Shown: piece by piece, positions 16,966-24,270 of the stretch
Numbering within the stretch: the stretch's first letter is position 1
Layout of the letters: each line of letters begins with the position of its first letter
IMG/VR virus record: IMGVR_UViG_3300042899_000050
Span: 1-34,153 of that record
Reading direction: 5' to 3' (one strand)
Length of the DNA stretch: 34,153 nucleotides
Origin: a virus
Notes under the pieces: generated by a model
Database searches by the model: none
The model's input: the letters and a program-made list of their open reading frames with translations, nothing else
What the model was told of the DNA's origin: nothing
Position numbers and translations under genes: made by a program

Positions 16966-17181
16966 ATGATTCAGTTTCTTATTTGGTTCGCTAATTCACC
17001 CATTGCATCTTTTTTGCGAGTATTCGGCGCTGGCGTTTTGGGTTGGGTGATCATAAACGCCAATGATCTTAACCTGCACCCTGCTGTTGCTATCGCGCTT
17101 GCGTCAGCGCTACCCGTCCTAGTTTCGTGGCTTAATCCTGCAGACGAAAGATTTGGTAGCGGTACAGGAGTTAGAGATTAA
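16966..17181 (+). CDS. Holin candidate, two membrane segments
   Basis: A 71-residue protein with two hydrophobic stretches (about 4-28 and 36-58) separated by a short polar turn and followed by a charged C-terminus (PADERFGSGTGVRD). Size, topology and placement 1 bp before the endolysin gene fit a holin that releases the endolysin into the wall. Experimental proof would be needed, as another membrane protein lies downstream. Confidence 0.65.
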   Translation: MIQFLIWFANSPIASFLRVFGAGVLGWVIINANDLNLHPAVAIALASALPVLVSWLNPADERFGSGTGVRD

Positions 17182-17606
17182 TGGCGTACCCACTAAAGGC
17201 TTGGCGCACTACTTTCCCTTATGGCGTTAAATACAAAGACGGAAAAATCCACAAGGGCATTGATGGCCGAGCAAAAATTGGTACTCCTGTTTACGCAGCC
17301 GTAAATGGCGTAGTTGTTCACTCAGGCGTTCACAAGTTCCGCAAGGGCTGGGGTTCCGCGTTTGGAATACATGTGATCGTTGATAACGATAAGTTTAAGA
17401 ATGGCGACGCAGGACTCTGGGCTGGTTACTGCCACTTATCTAAGGTTGCTGTTTCCGTAAACAATCGCGTTCATAAGGGGGACTTGATTGGTTGGTCTGG
17501 TAATACAGGTAATAGCACTGGTCCGCACTTGCACTTTCAGATCCTTTCAAGTCGTCACTGGAATCCGCGCAAGCACATCAATCCCGAAAGGTGGCTAAAA
17601 GCATGA
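17181..17606 (+). CDS. M23 (LytM-type) endolysin
   Basis: A 141-residue zinc metallopeptidase that cuts peptidoglycan cross-bridges. Zinc ligands are H24 and D28 (HKGID) and H118 in GPHLHF at 114-119; H85 (YCHLS) and H116 are the usual catalytic pair. There is no cell-wall-binding domain and no signal peptide, so it is a minimal single-domain lysin dependent on a holin. It overlaps the holin candidate and the next gene. Confidence 0.88.
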   Translation: MAYPLKAWRTTFPYGVKYKDGKIHKGIDGRAKIGTPVYAAVNGVVVHSGVHKFRKGWGSAFGIHVIVDNDKFKNGDAGLWAGYCHLSKVAVSVNNRVHKGDLIGWSGNTGNSTGPHLHFQILSSRHWNPRKHINPERWLKA

Positions 17607-17998
17607 GTCAATACATAAGCCGTAAGTCAGATGCAAAAAGCAAGCCGCCAACGCAGGTGTTAGTTCCTAACGTATGGACTCCCATTGAGGCATCAGGGAA
17701 AATCCCGTTAGTTCCAACCGAGTCAAGCAAGACTGGCGCTTTTTGGTCTGCATACCTAAACATTGACACGCCTAAAATTGGTGGTGCTACTGAGTTAGTA
17801 ATTCGATGGGTTCGGGATCCTGCAGGTATTAGAGATTCAACGGGTTACGAAACAAAGTCACTTAAAAGGGGCGGCACTACTTTCGTAAAAGATACTTGGA
17901 TGTTTCAGGCCATTAAAGGCCAGCCCGTAGTATTTATGGTTAAGGCGAACGGCAAGGCTACTGTCACTACTAGAGAAACTAAGTTAGCGATTCCATAA
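17603..17998 (+). CDS. Unknown protein in the lysis block
   Basis: A 131-residue protein (MSQYISRKSDAKSKPPTQVL). The ATG at 17603 overlaps the endolysin stop (ATGA) and is preferred over a GTG 12 bases upstream. It is predicted mostly beta (TELVIRWVRDPAG, QPVVFMVKANGKATV), with no membrane segment or enzyme motif. The beta-sandwich character could suit a carbohydrate- or wall-binding partner for the single-domain lysin, but this is inference from position. Confidence 0.65.
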   Translation: MSQYISRKSDAKSKPPTQVLVPNVWTPIEASGKIPLVPTESSKTGAFWSAYLNIDTPKIGGATELVIRWVRDPAGIRDSTGYETKSLKRGGTTFVKDTWMFQAIKGQPVVFMVKANGKATVTTRETKLAIP

Positions 17999-18276
17999 TG
18001 GGCTTAATCGAAATCGGCCAATACGCAGGCGCTATTACTGCCATCGCCGTCCTGTTTGGTATGACTATCAAGTGGTTAATAGTTAAACCCATAAAGGCCT
18101 ACATAGACACCATGACTTACGCCATCCAGCCGCACGCCAATGGCGGCAGAGCGCTCCCAGACGTAGCAAAAGCAGTCAGCAGGATTGAATCTAAGATGTG
18201 CGACTTAGACACAAGGCTTGTGTCTATTGAGGAATTAGTAACAAAACCAACACGCGCAAAGAAATCTGCGCATTAG
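17998..18276 (+). CDS. Membrane protein, second holin candidate
   Basis: A 92-residue protein with one strong membrane segment (about 8-32, GAITAIAVLFGMTIKWLIVK) followed by a heptad-like helical tail (VAKAVSRIESKMCDLDTRLV) and a basic end. This design matches phage holin-like proteins with one transmembrane helix plus coiled coil. It overlaps the preceding stop. It may act with the 16966 protein as a holin/antiholin or spanin-like pair. Confidence 0.6.
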   Translation: MGLIEIGQYAGAITAIAVLFGMTIKWLIVKPIKAYIDTMTYAIQPHANGGRALPDVAKAVSRIESKMCDLDTRLVSIEELVTKPTRAKKSAH

Positions 18277-18317
18277 CCTACTCTTGGCTAGACTTACCTA
18301 GACGAAAGGTGGTCACA

Positions 18318-18560
18318 GTGGCCTTACTAGACGATCTGCAAAACGTGGGAAAGAATCTATCCGAATGCACAATCTCACGACTACTAAAATCCTTAAACGC
18401 TAAAGAGGCGTCAGCCGTAATCGCGGCCATAGATGATCCCGATACGAGTCCTACCAGCCTTGCCCGTATCTTAAACGCTAATGGCTTTCCAGTCAGCCGC
18501 CAGACAATAAATAGACACCGTAATAGGGGCAAGAAAGATAGCGGGTGTACCTGCGAATGA
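18318..18560 (+). CDS. Small helix-turn-helix DNA-binding protein
   Basis: An 80-residue protein (MALLDDLQNVGKNL). The C-terminal half (SLARILNANGFPVSRQTINR) is a clear helix-turn-helix with a basic end (HRNRGKK). GTG 18318 is preferred because AAAGGTGG sits five bases upstream; GTG 18309 would be 3 codons longer. The stop overlaps the phosphoesterase gene (ATGA). Small HTH proteins of this form often precede the phosphoesterase in actinophages. It may regulate transcription or bind DNA for the nuclease. Confidence 0.7.
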   Translation: MALLDDLQNVGKNLSECTISRLLKSLNAKEASAVIAAIDDPDTSPTSLARILNANGFPVSRQTINRHRNRGKKDSGCTCE

Positions 18561-19735
18561 GTCTGGCTGATGATTTATCAAAATTAGGGAATGACGAGCA
18601 GCGCAAGCGCATTGCTAGGGACATTCCAAAAGGCTGGGAGCCATCAGTTGAATACGATGCTGCAGGCGGCATTCTAACTTCCGTCCCTCGTACTGCAGGA
18701 GATGAACCCGACCACGCAGAACTGCTCGCTGAGTTTGAACTGGATCCTACGAAGTGGCGCATTACTGGCTTACGTCGTAGCAAGTGGCAGCGCTGGGATG
18801 GCGAGTGGTTGGAATCATTCCGAGCAAACTTTATTCCGCAAACGGGCGGCCTAGCAGTCCCATCAGACGACTTGCTGGACATAGTGGCTAGGTGGAAACC
18901 CATAAGGGGCTTTTCTAGCCCCGTAGCGGCACGCTCAGAGCCGTTGGCCTATGTGGTGGTACTAGCGGACACCCAGATTGGCAAGATGGACGGTGGCGGC
19001 TCTCAGGTCATAATCGAAAACGTAATGACCAAGATAGACGCAGCCGTATTAAGGCTCAAAGAGTTGCGGAAACTTGGGCGCACGATAGGCGAAATCTACC
19101 TGCCGCAACTTGGTGACTGCATTGAGGGATTTAACAGTCAAGGCGGCCGAAATGCTTGGCGCAACGATCTTGACTTAACGCAGCAGATTCGTGTTTACCG
19201 AAGATTACTGCTGCACATGGTTAAGACTTTCGCCCCACTTGCCGAGAGGGTGATCGTTCCATCGGTAGGTGGGAACCACGACGAGGCTGTTAGGGCTGGG
19301 AATGCTATGGCGACCACTTACACAGACTCATTCGCTCTTGACGCAGCCTCAGCCGTAGCCGATGCGCTAGCCGATCATCCAAGTTACCAACATGTGAGTT
19401 TCGTGTTTCCCAAGTATGACACTCTAACTGTTACGTTAGACATTTGCGGCACTGTCGTTGGCTTGGCTCATGGCCATCAATGCAGGGGTAAAGCGGTTGA
19501 TTGGTGGTCAAAGCAAGCGCATGGCCAACAGGAGATTGGCGAGGCAACCCTATTGCTAACTGGTCACTACCATCACTTAAAGGTTGAGCAAACTGGCGCG
19601 AAGACTTGGATCCAAAGTCCTGCATTAGACGGCGGTAGCACTTGGTTTTCAAACTCAACTGGACAGTCTGCACCTGCAGGTATGCTCACTTTAACTGTTG
19701 GACAAAATAGATGGGGTGACTTACAAGTATTATGA
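18557..19735 (+). CDS. Calcineurin-like metallophosphoesterase, Mre11/SbcD-like
   Basis: A 392-residue protein. The dimetal motifs are in order: ADTQIGK at about 137-143 (Gln replaces the usual His), GDCIE 186-190, GNHDE 239-243, then AHGHQ and TGHYHH near the C-terminus. The N-terminal ~130 residues are a family-specific extension with a WRITGLRRSKWQRWDG segment. It is probably a nuclease acting on DNA ends or a phosphodiesterase; relatives are widespread in actinophages. ATG 18557 overlaps the HTH stop. No SbcC-like partner is present. Confidence 0.82.
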   Translation: MSLADDLSKLGNDEQRKRIARDIPKGWEPSVEYDAAGGILTSVPRTAGDEPDHAELLAEFELDPTKWRITGLRRSKWQRWDGEWLESFRANFIPQTGGLAVPSDDLLDIVARWKPIRGFSSPVAARSEPLAYVVVLADTQIGKMDGGGSQVIIENVMTKIDAAVLRLKELRKLGRTIGEIYLPQLGDCIEGFNSQGGRNAWRNDLDLTQQIRVYRRLLLHMVKTFAPLAERVIVPSVGGNHDEAVRAGNAMATTYTDSFALDAASAVADALADHPSYQHVSFVFPKYDTLTVTLDICGTVVGLAHGHQCRGKAVDWWSKQAHGQQEIGEATLLLTGHYHHLKVEQTGAKTWIQSPALDGGSTWFSNSTGQSAPAGMLTLTVGQNRWGDLQVL

Positions 19736-19980
19736 CGAGCGAGGAACTTGCGGATGGCGTGACTGATTGTGTATTGTCACTACAGGAACGCATACTAGGA
19801 ATCGGCGCTAGAGAATACGACTCTGCACAAGCAACAACACAGCCGATAGAAACTAAAAGCATCGAGGAGTTAATCCTAGATGCGCTGCAAGAGATAGATG
19901 ACATGATAGTTTACGCTTCCGTTCTGCGAATGCGGATAAGTAACTTGAGTGCTACTATCGAAATCGCCGCTAGGATTTGA
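19732..19980 (+). CDS. Small acidic helical protein, possibly MazG-like
   Basis: An 82-residue protein (MTSEELADGVTDCVLSLQER). The segment SIEELILDALQEIDDMIVYA has spaced acidic residues (EE, E, DD) as in short all-alpha NTP pyrophosphohydrolase-like phage proteins, but it is too short for a full MazG. Its start overlaps the phosphoesterase stop. It is the last gene of the 8358-19980 unit. Assignment is tentative. Confidence 0.55.
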   Translation: MTSEELADGVTDCVLSLQERILGIGAREYDSAQATTQPIETKSIEELILDALQEIDDMIVYASVLRMRISNLSATIEIAARI

Positions 19981-19996
19981 GCCTCCTTTCACCTAG
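19981..19996 (+). other. Antisense match to the conserved early leader in the late 3' UTR
   Basis: GCCTCCTTTCACCTAG, directly after the stop at 19978-19980, is complementary at 15 of 16 positions to the leader CTAGGTCAAAGGAGGC before the gene at 8215. It also resembles the 16S rRNA anti-Shine-Dalgarno tail. It is either a decayed leftward leader, with the ATG position now ATC, or a trans-acting antisense element. Confidence 0.45.
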
Positions 19997-20005
19997 TGGC
20001 AACAT

Positions 20006-20041
20006 GTAAGCCCCTTAGCATTCACTTGCCGAGGGGCTTAC
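20006..20041 (+). terminator. Hairpin terminator ending the tail/lysis unit
   Basis: GTAAGCCCCT (20006-20015) and AGGGGCTTAC (20032-20041) form a perfect 10-bp stem with a 16-base loop, 25 bases after the last gene of the unit. There is no U-tract after it, so termination may be weak or factor-assisted, or the hairpin may protect mRNA ends. Confidence 0.65.
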
Positions 20042-20083
20042 GTATGCCCTGAAACAGCCCGTAGTTGCAGGGGCATTTCCTGC

Positions 20084-20151
20084 TTGACATGTAATACAGA
20101 TTATGGGAGCATTAAGTATGCCCAAACGGGGCTAGGCAAAAGGAGGCCAAA
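20084..20151 (+). promoter_or_regulatory. Rightward early promoter region and conserved leader
   Basis: TTGACATGTAATACAG at 20084-20099 closely matches the promoter/operator blocks at 23131 and 8287. The -10 is weaker here (GAGCAT at 17-base spacing), so this copy may need an activator. The leader GCCCAAACGGGGC then AAAGGAGGCCAAAATG fixes the start of the 20152 gene. Confidence 0.65.
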
Positions 20152-20349
20152 ATGATCTACGAAACAACACGTTCAATTACTTTCGGAATGACGAACCGCG
20201 ACAAGGTACGTACTAACCAGCAGACGCTTCCTGCAGGTACCTTGGTCTACGCAGAAGTAACCGACTACCGCGATCAAATTAAGTTGCGTGTGGCTGGAAC
20301 TTTACTTACACAAATCGTTGAGCGCTCAGCAATCAAAGTTGGTGCGTAA
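20152..20349 (+). CDS. Small early protein of unknown function
   Basis: A 65-residue protein (MIYETTRSITFGMTNRDKV) with alternating hydrophobic residues (AGTLVYAEVTDYRDQIKLRV), suggesting a small beta barrel. The start follows a perfect Shine-Dalgarno leader. It is the first gene of the long rightward unit and its stop overlaps the next ATG. Its position right after an early promoter suggests early expression. Family not recognised. Confidence 0.7.
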   Translation: MIYETTRSITFGMTNRDKVRTNQQTLPAGTLVYAEVTDYRDQIKLRVAGTLLTQIVERSAIKVGA

Positions 20350-20699
20350 TGAGAACTCCAATTAAAACCACAAAGAAAACGCTTGACGACCTTGGAGGCG
20401 CGCTAGACACTTATTGGGCAGAGGTTTCCAGTGGCGAATACAAGGACGAACTCTGGGACATGGATCACGCAACCAATACTATCTTGCTTGACCATGCTGA
20501 GGGTGCAGCCATGTTTCTGAATTGCCTAAACGGCGAGATTGACAACGTGGAGGAAACGATGTGCGAGGAACCAGAAATCTACAATCGCCTTTACAGAATC
20601 CGCAAGCGTTTGAGAACGCTAGAAGCAAAGGTGCTAGAAAGATTTGCTGACCAGATTTATCAAGATGGATACGGCTGCTGGAAAGAGGGGCAGGCATGA
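20349..20699 (+). CDS. Helical early protein of unknown function
   Basis: A 116-residue acidic helical protein (MRTPIKTTKKTLDDLGGALD). No catalytic or metal motif is evident; scattered Cys (C58 and C70 by rough count) are not paired. Both ends overlap neighbouring genes by a few bases, so it is translated as part of the early operon. Not recognised. Confidence 0.65.
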   Translation: MRTPIKTTKKTLDDLGGALDTYWAEVSSGEYKDELWDMDHATNTILLDHAEGAAMFLNCLNGEIDNVEETMCEEPEIYNRLYRIRKRLRTLEAKVLERFADQIYQDGYGCWKEGQA

Positions 20700-21241
20700 T
20701 GAACAAGGTTGAGCATTGCTTCTGCGATCAGTTAAGTGCCGAACTAATACTCGCTGGCAGATTCTGTCAGTGGTGCAAGCAGGCCGACTTGAAAGCCAAG
20801 GGTCTGATTAAGTACGTCGAATACATACCAACACGAGAAAAGGAAAGTGAAATGGGAACAAAACCTGCGTTCTTACGCAAGATGGAACAGGCATTGCAAA
20901 GTGAGTTCAATGCCATTATCGAAGAAATAGAAATGGAGTCAGAAATGGTAAAAGAGAAAGAGATCGGATCAGAGTTTCTACGGATCTCAACGTCATTCAC
21001 AGGTTCGCAGAATGTGCTTGATTGGCTTGTGGCAAATAAGTCCGAAGCCACTCCAGCCGTTGCATCGCTGATGGAAAAACTATCAGATGTAAGTCGCATT
21101 CAAAAGGCGGGCAAGGGAAATGCTTGGAAGTCAAATCTCAGCCCTGCGGAACTAGATGTGTTTGAGCAGGCAGCCGAACAGGTTGGCCTTAAGAAGACAT
21201 TGCAGCGCATCCGCAGGCAGAGATTGGTTGCTGGTATCTAA
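20696..21241 (+). CDS. Unknown protein with N-terminal Cys pairs and coiled coil
   Basis: A 181-residue protein. The N-terminus has CFC and CQWC (MMNKVEHCFCDQLSA, FCQWCKQAD), a possible zinc site. The middle (FNAIIEEIEMESEMVKEKEI) is a strongly acidic helix likely to form a coiled coil, and the end is basic (LKKTLQRIRRQRL). It overlaps genes on both sides. Possibly DNA- or RNA-associated given the basic tail, but no family is recognised. Confidence 0.65.
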   Translation: MMNKVEHCFCDQLSAELILAGRFCQWCKQADLKAKGLIKYVEYIPTREKESEMGTKPAFLRKMEQALQSEFNAIIEEIEMESEMVKEKEIGSEFLRISTSFTGSQNVLDWLVANKSEATPAVASLMEKLSDVSRIQKAGKGNAWKSNLSPAELDVFEQAAEQVGLKKTLQRIRRQRLVAGI

Positions 21242-21384
21242 TGAGCGAATTAGCGAACATGCTTAACGTGAGAGTGAGTGACGAACAGATGCAGGCGCTG
21301 CAGGTTTATGCCCTGCAGCATGACGCAAGCGTTTCCGAAGTTGTACGGGCGGCCATTGAGGTGCTGACAGGGGCTAAGCAATGA
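21241..21384 (+). CDS. Ribbon-helix-helix (CopG/Arc-like) regulator
   Basis: A 47-residue ORF with the classic RHH layout: strand LNVRVSDEQMQALQVYALQH, then SVSEVVRAAIEVL as helix B. Such proteins bind DNA as dimers or higher multimers on inverted or direct repeats. ATG overlaps the upstream stop and its own stop overlaps the next ATG (ATGA). It is a candidate to bind the GTATTAC/GTAATAC operators seen at 8259 and 23138; that pairing is inference. Confidence 0.78.
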   Translation: MSELANMLNVRVSDEQMQALQVYALQHDASVSEVVRAAIEVLTGAKQ

Positions 21385-21683
21385 TTATCTCAAAGTCTGC
21401 TGACACCCTGCATCGCCTAACTTGGCTATCACTGAATCATCACTTCATGTCCCCAGAAAACATTAACGAGAAAGAGTGGGACTTCCTAGGCGATCTGATC
21501 AACGAGGATTACTTCACTGACGATCAGATTACAATTATCAGCGTATTTGCTTTCTTGCTGGGGCGGCCGCATGCCGACGTGAAACTGTCCCAGATCGCTA
21601 GGTTGCCTGATGACGAAAGAGGTGCTTGTATCGAAGCCCTAAAGTTTCATTGGCAGCCGAGCAAAGTACAAGAGGATCTATGA
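21381..21683 (+). CDS. Unknown helical early protein
   Basis: A 100-residue protein (MIISKSADTLHRLTWLSLNH) rich in Asp, Glu, Leu and Ile, with an all-helical pattern and no recognised motif. It overlaps the RHH gene and the replication initiator-like gene (ATGA), so it belongs to the replication segment of the early operon by position only. Confidence 0.6.
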   Translation: MIISKSADTLHRLTWLSLNHHFMSPENINEKEWDFLGDLINEDYFTDDQITIISVFAFLLGRPHADVKLSQIARLPDDERGACIEALKFHWQPSKVQEDL

Positions 21684-22417
21684 GCATTGAGTCGCTAGCA
21701 ATCTGTCTGAATCACAGTGTCGCTACAGGTACGGACAAACTGATTCTGCTGGGCATAGCAAATCACGATGGCGATGGAGGCGCGTATCCGTCAGTGGCAA
21801 CTCTGGCGCGATACGCGAACTCTAGCGAGCGTACAGTGCAGCGCAGTATCCAGACACTGATTGAACTAGGAGAGATCCGAGTGGATCGCAACGGCGGCGG
21901 ATCTGCTAATCAACGGCGCGACAGGCGGCCTAACAGGTATCACATTTTAGTTTCGTGTCCCGCTAGGTGCGACAAGACTAGCCAGCATCGGAATCGTGAC
22001 GGGGTGACACTGCTGACACAACGGGGTGACACTCCTGACGTGTACGGGGTGACGCAGGTGACACCCGAACCGTACTTAGAACCAGCCTTAGAACCAGAGA
22101 TTATGACAGCGCCAAAATTGACACCAACAGCAGCGACAATCACTGCTCGCTACGTTGACGCATTTCGTGATCTACACCAACTGGAACCACCTAAGAGCAA
22201 CATCGGTCGGATAGCAAAAGCAGCCAAGGAATTAGTGGACGCTTATCCATTAGAACTGCTACTGGAAGCGGCCGAGTCATGTGCCGCGTCTGGGCATGCA
22301 AATCTAAGTTCGGCTGTCAGTTGGGCAATGGCGGAAAACACAAGGCAGCAACAGAAAAGCAGTAAGGGCGCAGCCGCGTTCTTGCGACTAGCAGAACAAC
22401 AACTCATTGAACTTTAG
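21680..22417 (+). CDS. Winged-HTH replication initiator-like protein
   Basis: A 245-residue protein. Residues about 1-90 are a winged helix: GIANHDGDGGAYPSVATLAR, then NSSERTVQRSIQTLIELGEI and the wing GGGSANQRRDRR. This is the HTH_36-type fold of phage replication initiators or primosome proteins. A flexible Thr/Pro/Glu-rich linker with repeated GVT(Q/L) segments leads to a helical C-terminal domain (about 160-240) resembling a DnaD-type partner domain. ATG 21680 overlaps the upstream stop; the frame extends further upstream but inside another gene. It probably melts or marks the phage origin and recruits the host helicase. Confidence 0.7.
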   Translation: MSIESLAICLNHSVATGTDKLILLGIANHDGDGGAYPSVATLARYANSSERTVQRSIQTLIELGEIRVDRNGGGSANQRRDRRPNRYHILVSCPARCDKTSQHRNRDGVTLLTQRGDTPDVYGVTQVTPEPYLEPALEPEIMTAPKLTPTAATITARYVDAFRDLHQLEPPKSNIGRIAKAAKELVDAYPLELLLEAAESCAASGHANLSSAVSWAMAENTRQQQKSSKGAAAFLRLAEQQLIEL

Positions 22418-22425
22418 GAGGGGCA

Positions 22426-22782
22426 ATGACACAACAAGAAGTATTAGTCATTCTGGCTATGGCCGCGACATTTGACGCAAGGCTGACAGCAGGTGACGAT
22501 ACCGAGAAACTGAATCGAAGTAGGGCTTGGCATGCAGCGCTAGACAAGGATCTTACGTTTGCAGACGCAAAGCAATTCGTGATTGAGCATTACGCAGAAC
22601 ACAAGACAGCGATAATGCCTGCTGACGTCAACTTGCGTTGGCGCAAGGTTAGGGCGCACAATAAACCTATTGAACAAACCAAACAATTAGTGCGGCAGAT
22701 AGAAGCAGATAGGAGTAGAGCGACTGGGATGCCCGAAAGCGTAAGGGTACAACTTGACGAACTACTCAAACGAAAGTCATGA
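22426..22782 (+). CDS. Putative helicase loader-like protein
   Basis: A 118-residue helical protein. RAWHAALDKDLTFADAKQFV and IMPADVNLRWRKVR resemble small actinophage proteins placed beside wHTH initiators, where a replicative-helicase loader or adaptor role is suspected. AGGAGG precedes the ATG. Its 3' end overlaps the WhiB gene. No ATPase motif is present, so it is not a DnaC-type loader. Confidence 0.55.
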   Translation: MTQQEVLVILAMAATFDARLTAGDDTEKLNRSRAWHAALDKDLTFADAKQFVIEHYAEHKTAIMPADVNLRWRKVRAHNKPIEQTKQLVRQIEADRSRATGMPESVRVQLDELLKRKS

Positions 22783-23098
22783 CTGCGTAACCAGCGTTTG
22801 TGATCACGATCCGCCTGAGCATTGGAAGCAACTTGCTTTGTGCGGAAAGTTAAAAGACAAAGACATTATGTTTCCAGACGAACCTGATGATCTCGTTGGT
22901 ATTACTGTTGCAAAATCAGTTTGCCAATCCTGCACTGTCAAACACTTTTGTTTAGAACTTGGTTGGGCAGACGAGTTTGGAATCTGGGGCGGTTATTCTG
23001 CAGCCGACAGAATCAGGCTTAAGCGATGGCTAAGACTGCCAGCCAAGGCATCCCCAATCAGGCGGCTGGTGCGGACGCTAGCCCTTATTGAGCGCTGA
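22754..23098 (+). CDS. WhiB-family iron-sulfur transcription factor 1
   Basis: A 114-residue WhiB-like protein. The four cluster cysteines are C30, C57, C60 and C66 (CxxC plus a fourth five residues on), followed by the GIWGG turn at 76-80 and a basic tail (RLKRWLRLPAK). In the family a [4Fe-4S] cluster is bound and the protein contacts sigma factor region 4 to redirect promoters. Start is TTG 22754, the only usable start in frame, overlapping the loader gene by 29 bp. Phage WhiBs can dominate host WhiB2-type functions. It lies just before the early promoter at 23131. Confidence 0.92.
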   Translation: MTNYSNESHDCVTSVCDHDPPEHWKQLALCGKLKDKDIMFPDEPDDLVGITVAKSVCQSCTVKHFCLELGWADEFGIWGGYSAADRIRLKRWLRLPAKASPIRRLVRTLALIER

Positions 23099-23130
23099 GA
23101 ATCCCTGTAACTACGCGGATTATTCGGTAG

Positions 23131-23159
23131 TTGACATGTATTACGGTCGTGTGTAACAC
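23131..23159 (+). promoter_or_regulatory. Early promoter with inverted-repeat operator
   Basis: TTGACA (23131-23136), a 17-base spacer and TAACAC (23154-23159). GTATTAC (23138-23144) and GTAACAC (23153-23159) form an operator-like repeat with one mismatch. The first 16 bases are identical to the leftward promoter at 8287. The leader that follows (23160-23197) ends AAAGGAGGCCAAAATG. Confidence 0.8.
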
Positions 23160-23197
23160 TTAACACATGCCACAGGGGCAGGTCAAAGGAGGCCAAA

Positions 23198-23446
23198 ATG
23201 AACGCAGTAGTAGAAGTAACAGTAGAAGAAACAGGCGAAGCAATCTTGCACGCGAAGGGTTGCAGCCACATCCTACGCGACAAGAACCGCTTGCAAACGC
23301 AGTACGGAATTAAAGCAACAGTCACAACCTACTCAAGCCTAGAGGAATACGCCGACGAAGTTTGGTTCGACATTGCATCTGACAATGACGAGGACGTAAT
23401 GATGGTCATGTTCCAAAACACTGATGTGAATCCTTGCGCCAAGTAA
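23198..23446 (+). CDS. Small acidic early protein
   Basis: An 82-residue acidic protein (MNAVVEVTVEETGEAILHAK) ending NPCAK, with an alpha/beta pattern and no known motif. It starts after a perfect Shine-Dalgarno and a strong promoter, so it is likely abundant early. Its stop codon (23444-23446) directly abuts the first hammerhead element. Its strong negative charge could suit a DNA-mimic or inhibitor, but that is speculation. Confidence 0.7.
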   Translation: MNAVVEVTVEETGEAILHAKGCSHILRDKNRLQTQYGIKATVTTYSSLEEYADEVWFDIASDNDEDVMMVMFQNTDVNPCAK

Positions 23447-23501
23447 GTCGAAACTCCCACTAGGGAGTCTTGCAGAACTGATCACCTGCAACTGATGAGA
23501 T
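23447..23501 (+). ncRNA. Hammerhead ribozyme-like element 1 (type II)
   Basis: Core in order: C-GAA at 23449-23452; stem III ACTCCC/GGGAGT (23453-23458 with 23463-23468); cleavage triplet GTC ending at 23469; stem I TTGCAG/CTGCAA (23470-23475 with 23486-23491); CTGATGA at 23492-23498. Stem II is the open stem (GTC 23447-23449 with GAT 23499-23501, one GU pair). Predicted cut is between 23469 and 23470. All invariant core bases are present. The short stem II is the weakest point. It sits between two early genes, right after a stop codon. Confidence 0.85.
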
Positions 23502-23526
23502 AGATCAAAGGTCAAAGGAGGCCAAA

Positions 23527-24189
23527 ATGAGCAAGTTAGATTACGAAGTAAAGACAATCACGTGGGCTGGTCAAAAGTTCGACGTGGTTCTAAGAACCCA
23601 CGCAACGCATTCAAGCAAAACACATTCAACAATTTCAGTTAAGCAGTTCGCAACCGACAAGTGGGAGCCACTAGGGGACATCGCTATTAACGGAAACCCT
23701 GCAGCAAGAAAGTTCATTCAATTCGCGGCAGGCCTATTTGACGTGAATGTTGAAAAGCCAACAGTCACCAAGTGGCGCAAGATCGCAAACGGTTACAAGT
23801 TCATTGATAGCGAACCAAAAGGCTACTCATTAGAACTATGGCCAGTGGGCGGCAAGCAGGAACAAGAGGCTCGCAACGCAGAGTTAGTGGCTGAGTACGA
23901 CAGGGCATACGAAAACGAGGTACGCATTGAAGCCGAGGCGAAAGCCAAGGCACTGCAGATCATTGCAGACAATGCCGATCTTCGCATCATGCAGTTAGAA
24001 GTGGAAGTCGAAGGCCACGTGTTTGAGTTCAAGCGCAGCCTATGGAGCGATGGTAGCGAATACACAAACATCTCTAAGTTGGTTTGTAACTGCGAGAGCA
24101 ACAGAATGCGCCAATACAACAGTAAGACCACATTTCCAACAGATGCAGAACGCGCGCTTGCAGGATTTGATGCCAGCGTAATGTGCTAA
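23527..24189 (+). CDS. Unknown early protein between two ribozyme elements
   Basis: A 220-residue protein (MSKLDYEVKTITWAGQKFDV). The N-terminal ~115 residues look beta-rich. Residues about 120-155 form an Ala/Glu coiled coil (EVRIEAEAKAKALQIIADNA). A C-terminal beta region contains CNCE. Start fixed by AAAGGAGGCCAAAATG 3' of ribozyme 1. The last stop codon (24187-24189) is part of stem II of ribozyme 2. Family not recognised. Confidence 0.7.
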   Translation: MSKLDYEVKTITWAGQKFDVVLRTHATHSSKTHSTISVKQFATDKWEPLGDIAINGNPAARKFIQFAAGLFDVNVEKPTVTKWRKIANGYKFIDSEPKGYSLELWPVGGKQEQEARNAELVAEYDRAYENEVRIEAEAKAKALQIIADNADLRIMQLEVEVEGHVFEFKRSLWSDGSEYTNISKLVCNCESNRMRQYNSKTTFPTDAERALAGFDASVMC

Positions 24190-24247
24190 TCGAAACTCCC
24201 CTAGGGGAGTCTGGCAGGGCTGGCCGCTTGCCACTGACGAGATAGGC
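24185..24247 (+). ncRNA. Hammerhead ribozyme-like element 2 (type II)
   Basis: C-GAA at 24191-24194; stem III ACTCCC/GGGAGT with CTAG loop (24195-24210); cleavage base C24211; stem I TGGCAGG/CTTGCCA (24212-24218 with 24227-24233, 8-base loop); CTGACGA 24234-24240 (position 7 of this core box is variable). Open stem II pairs ATC (24189-24191) with GAT (24241-24243), then after one A-A mismatch GCT with GGC. Predicted cut is 24211/24212. Compared with element 1, paired positions in stems I and II change together. Confidence 0.88.
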
Positions 24248-24270
24248 CAAAAGATAAAACTGAATAACGC

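Noticed and set aside
18493-18903. 136-codon minus-strand frame over the HTH/phosphoesterase boundary
   Set aside because: It lies wholly over genes with clear motifs on the plus strand and has no promoter or start signal.
19686-19904. Minus-strand frame downstream of the leader-like sequence at 19981-20006
   Set aside because: It is not in frame with the degenerate start position (ATC), and that frame stops after about 21 codons, so no functional leftward gene is supported.
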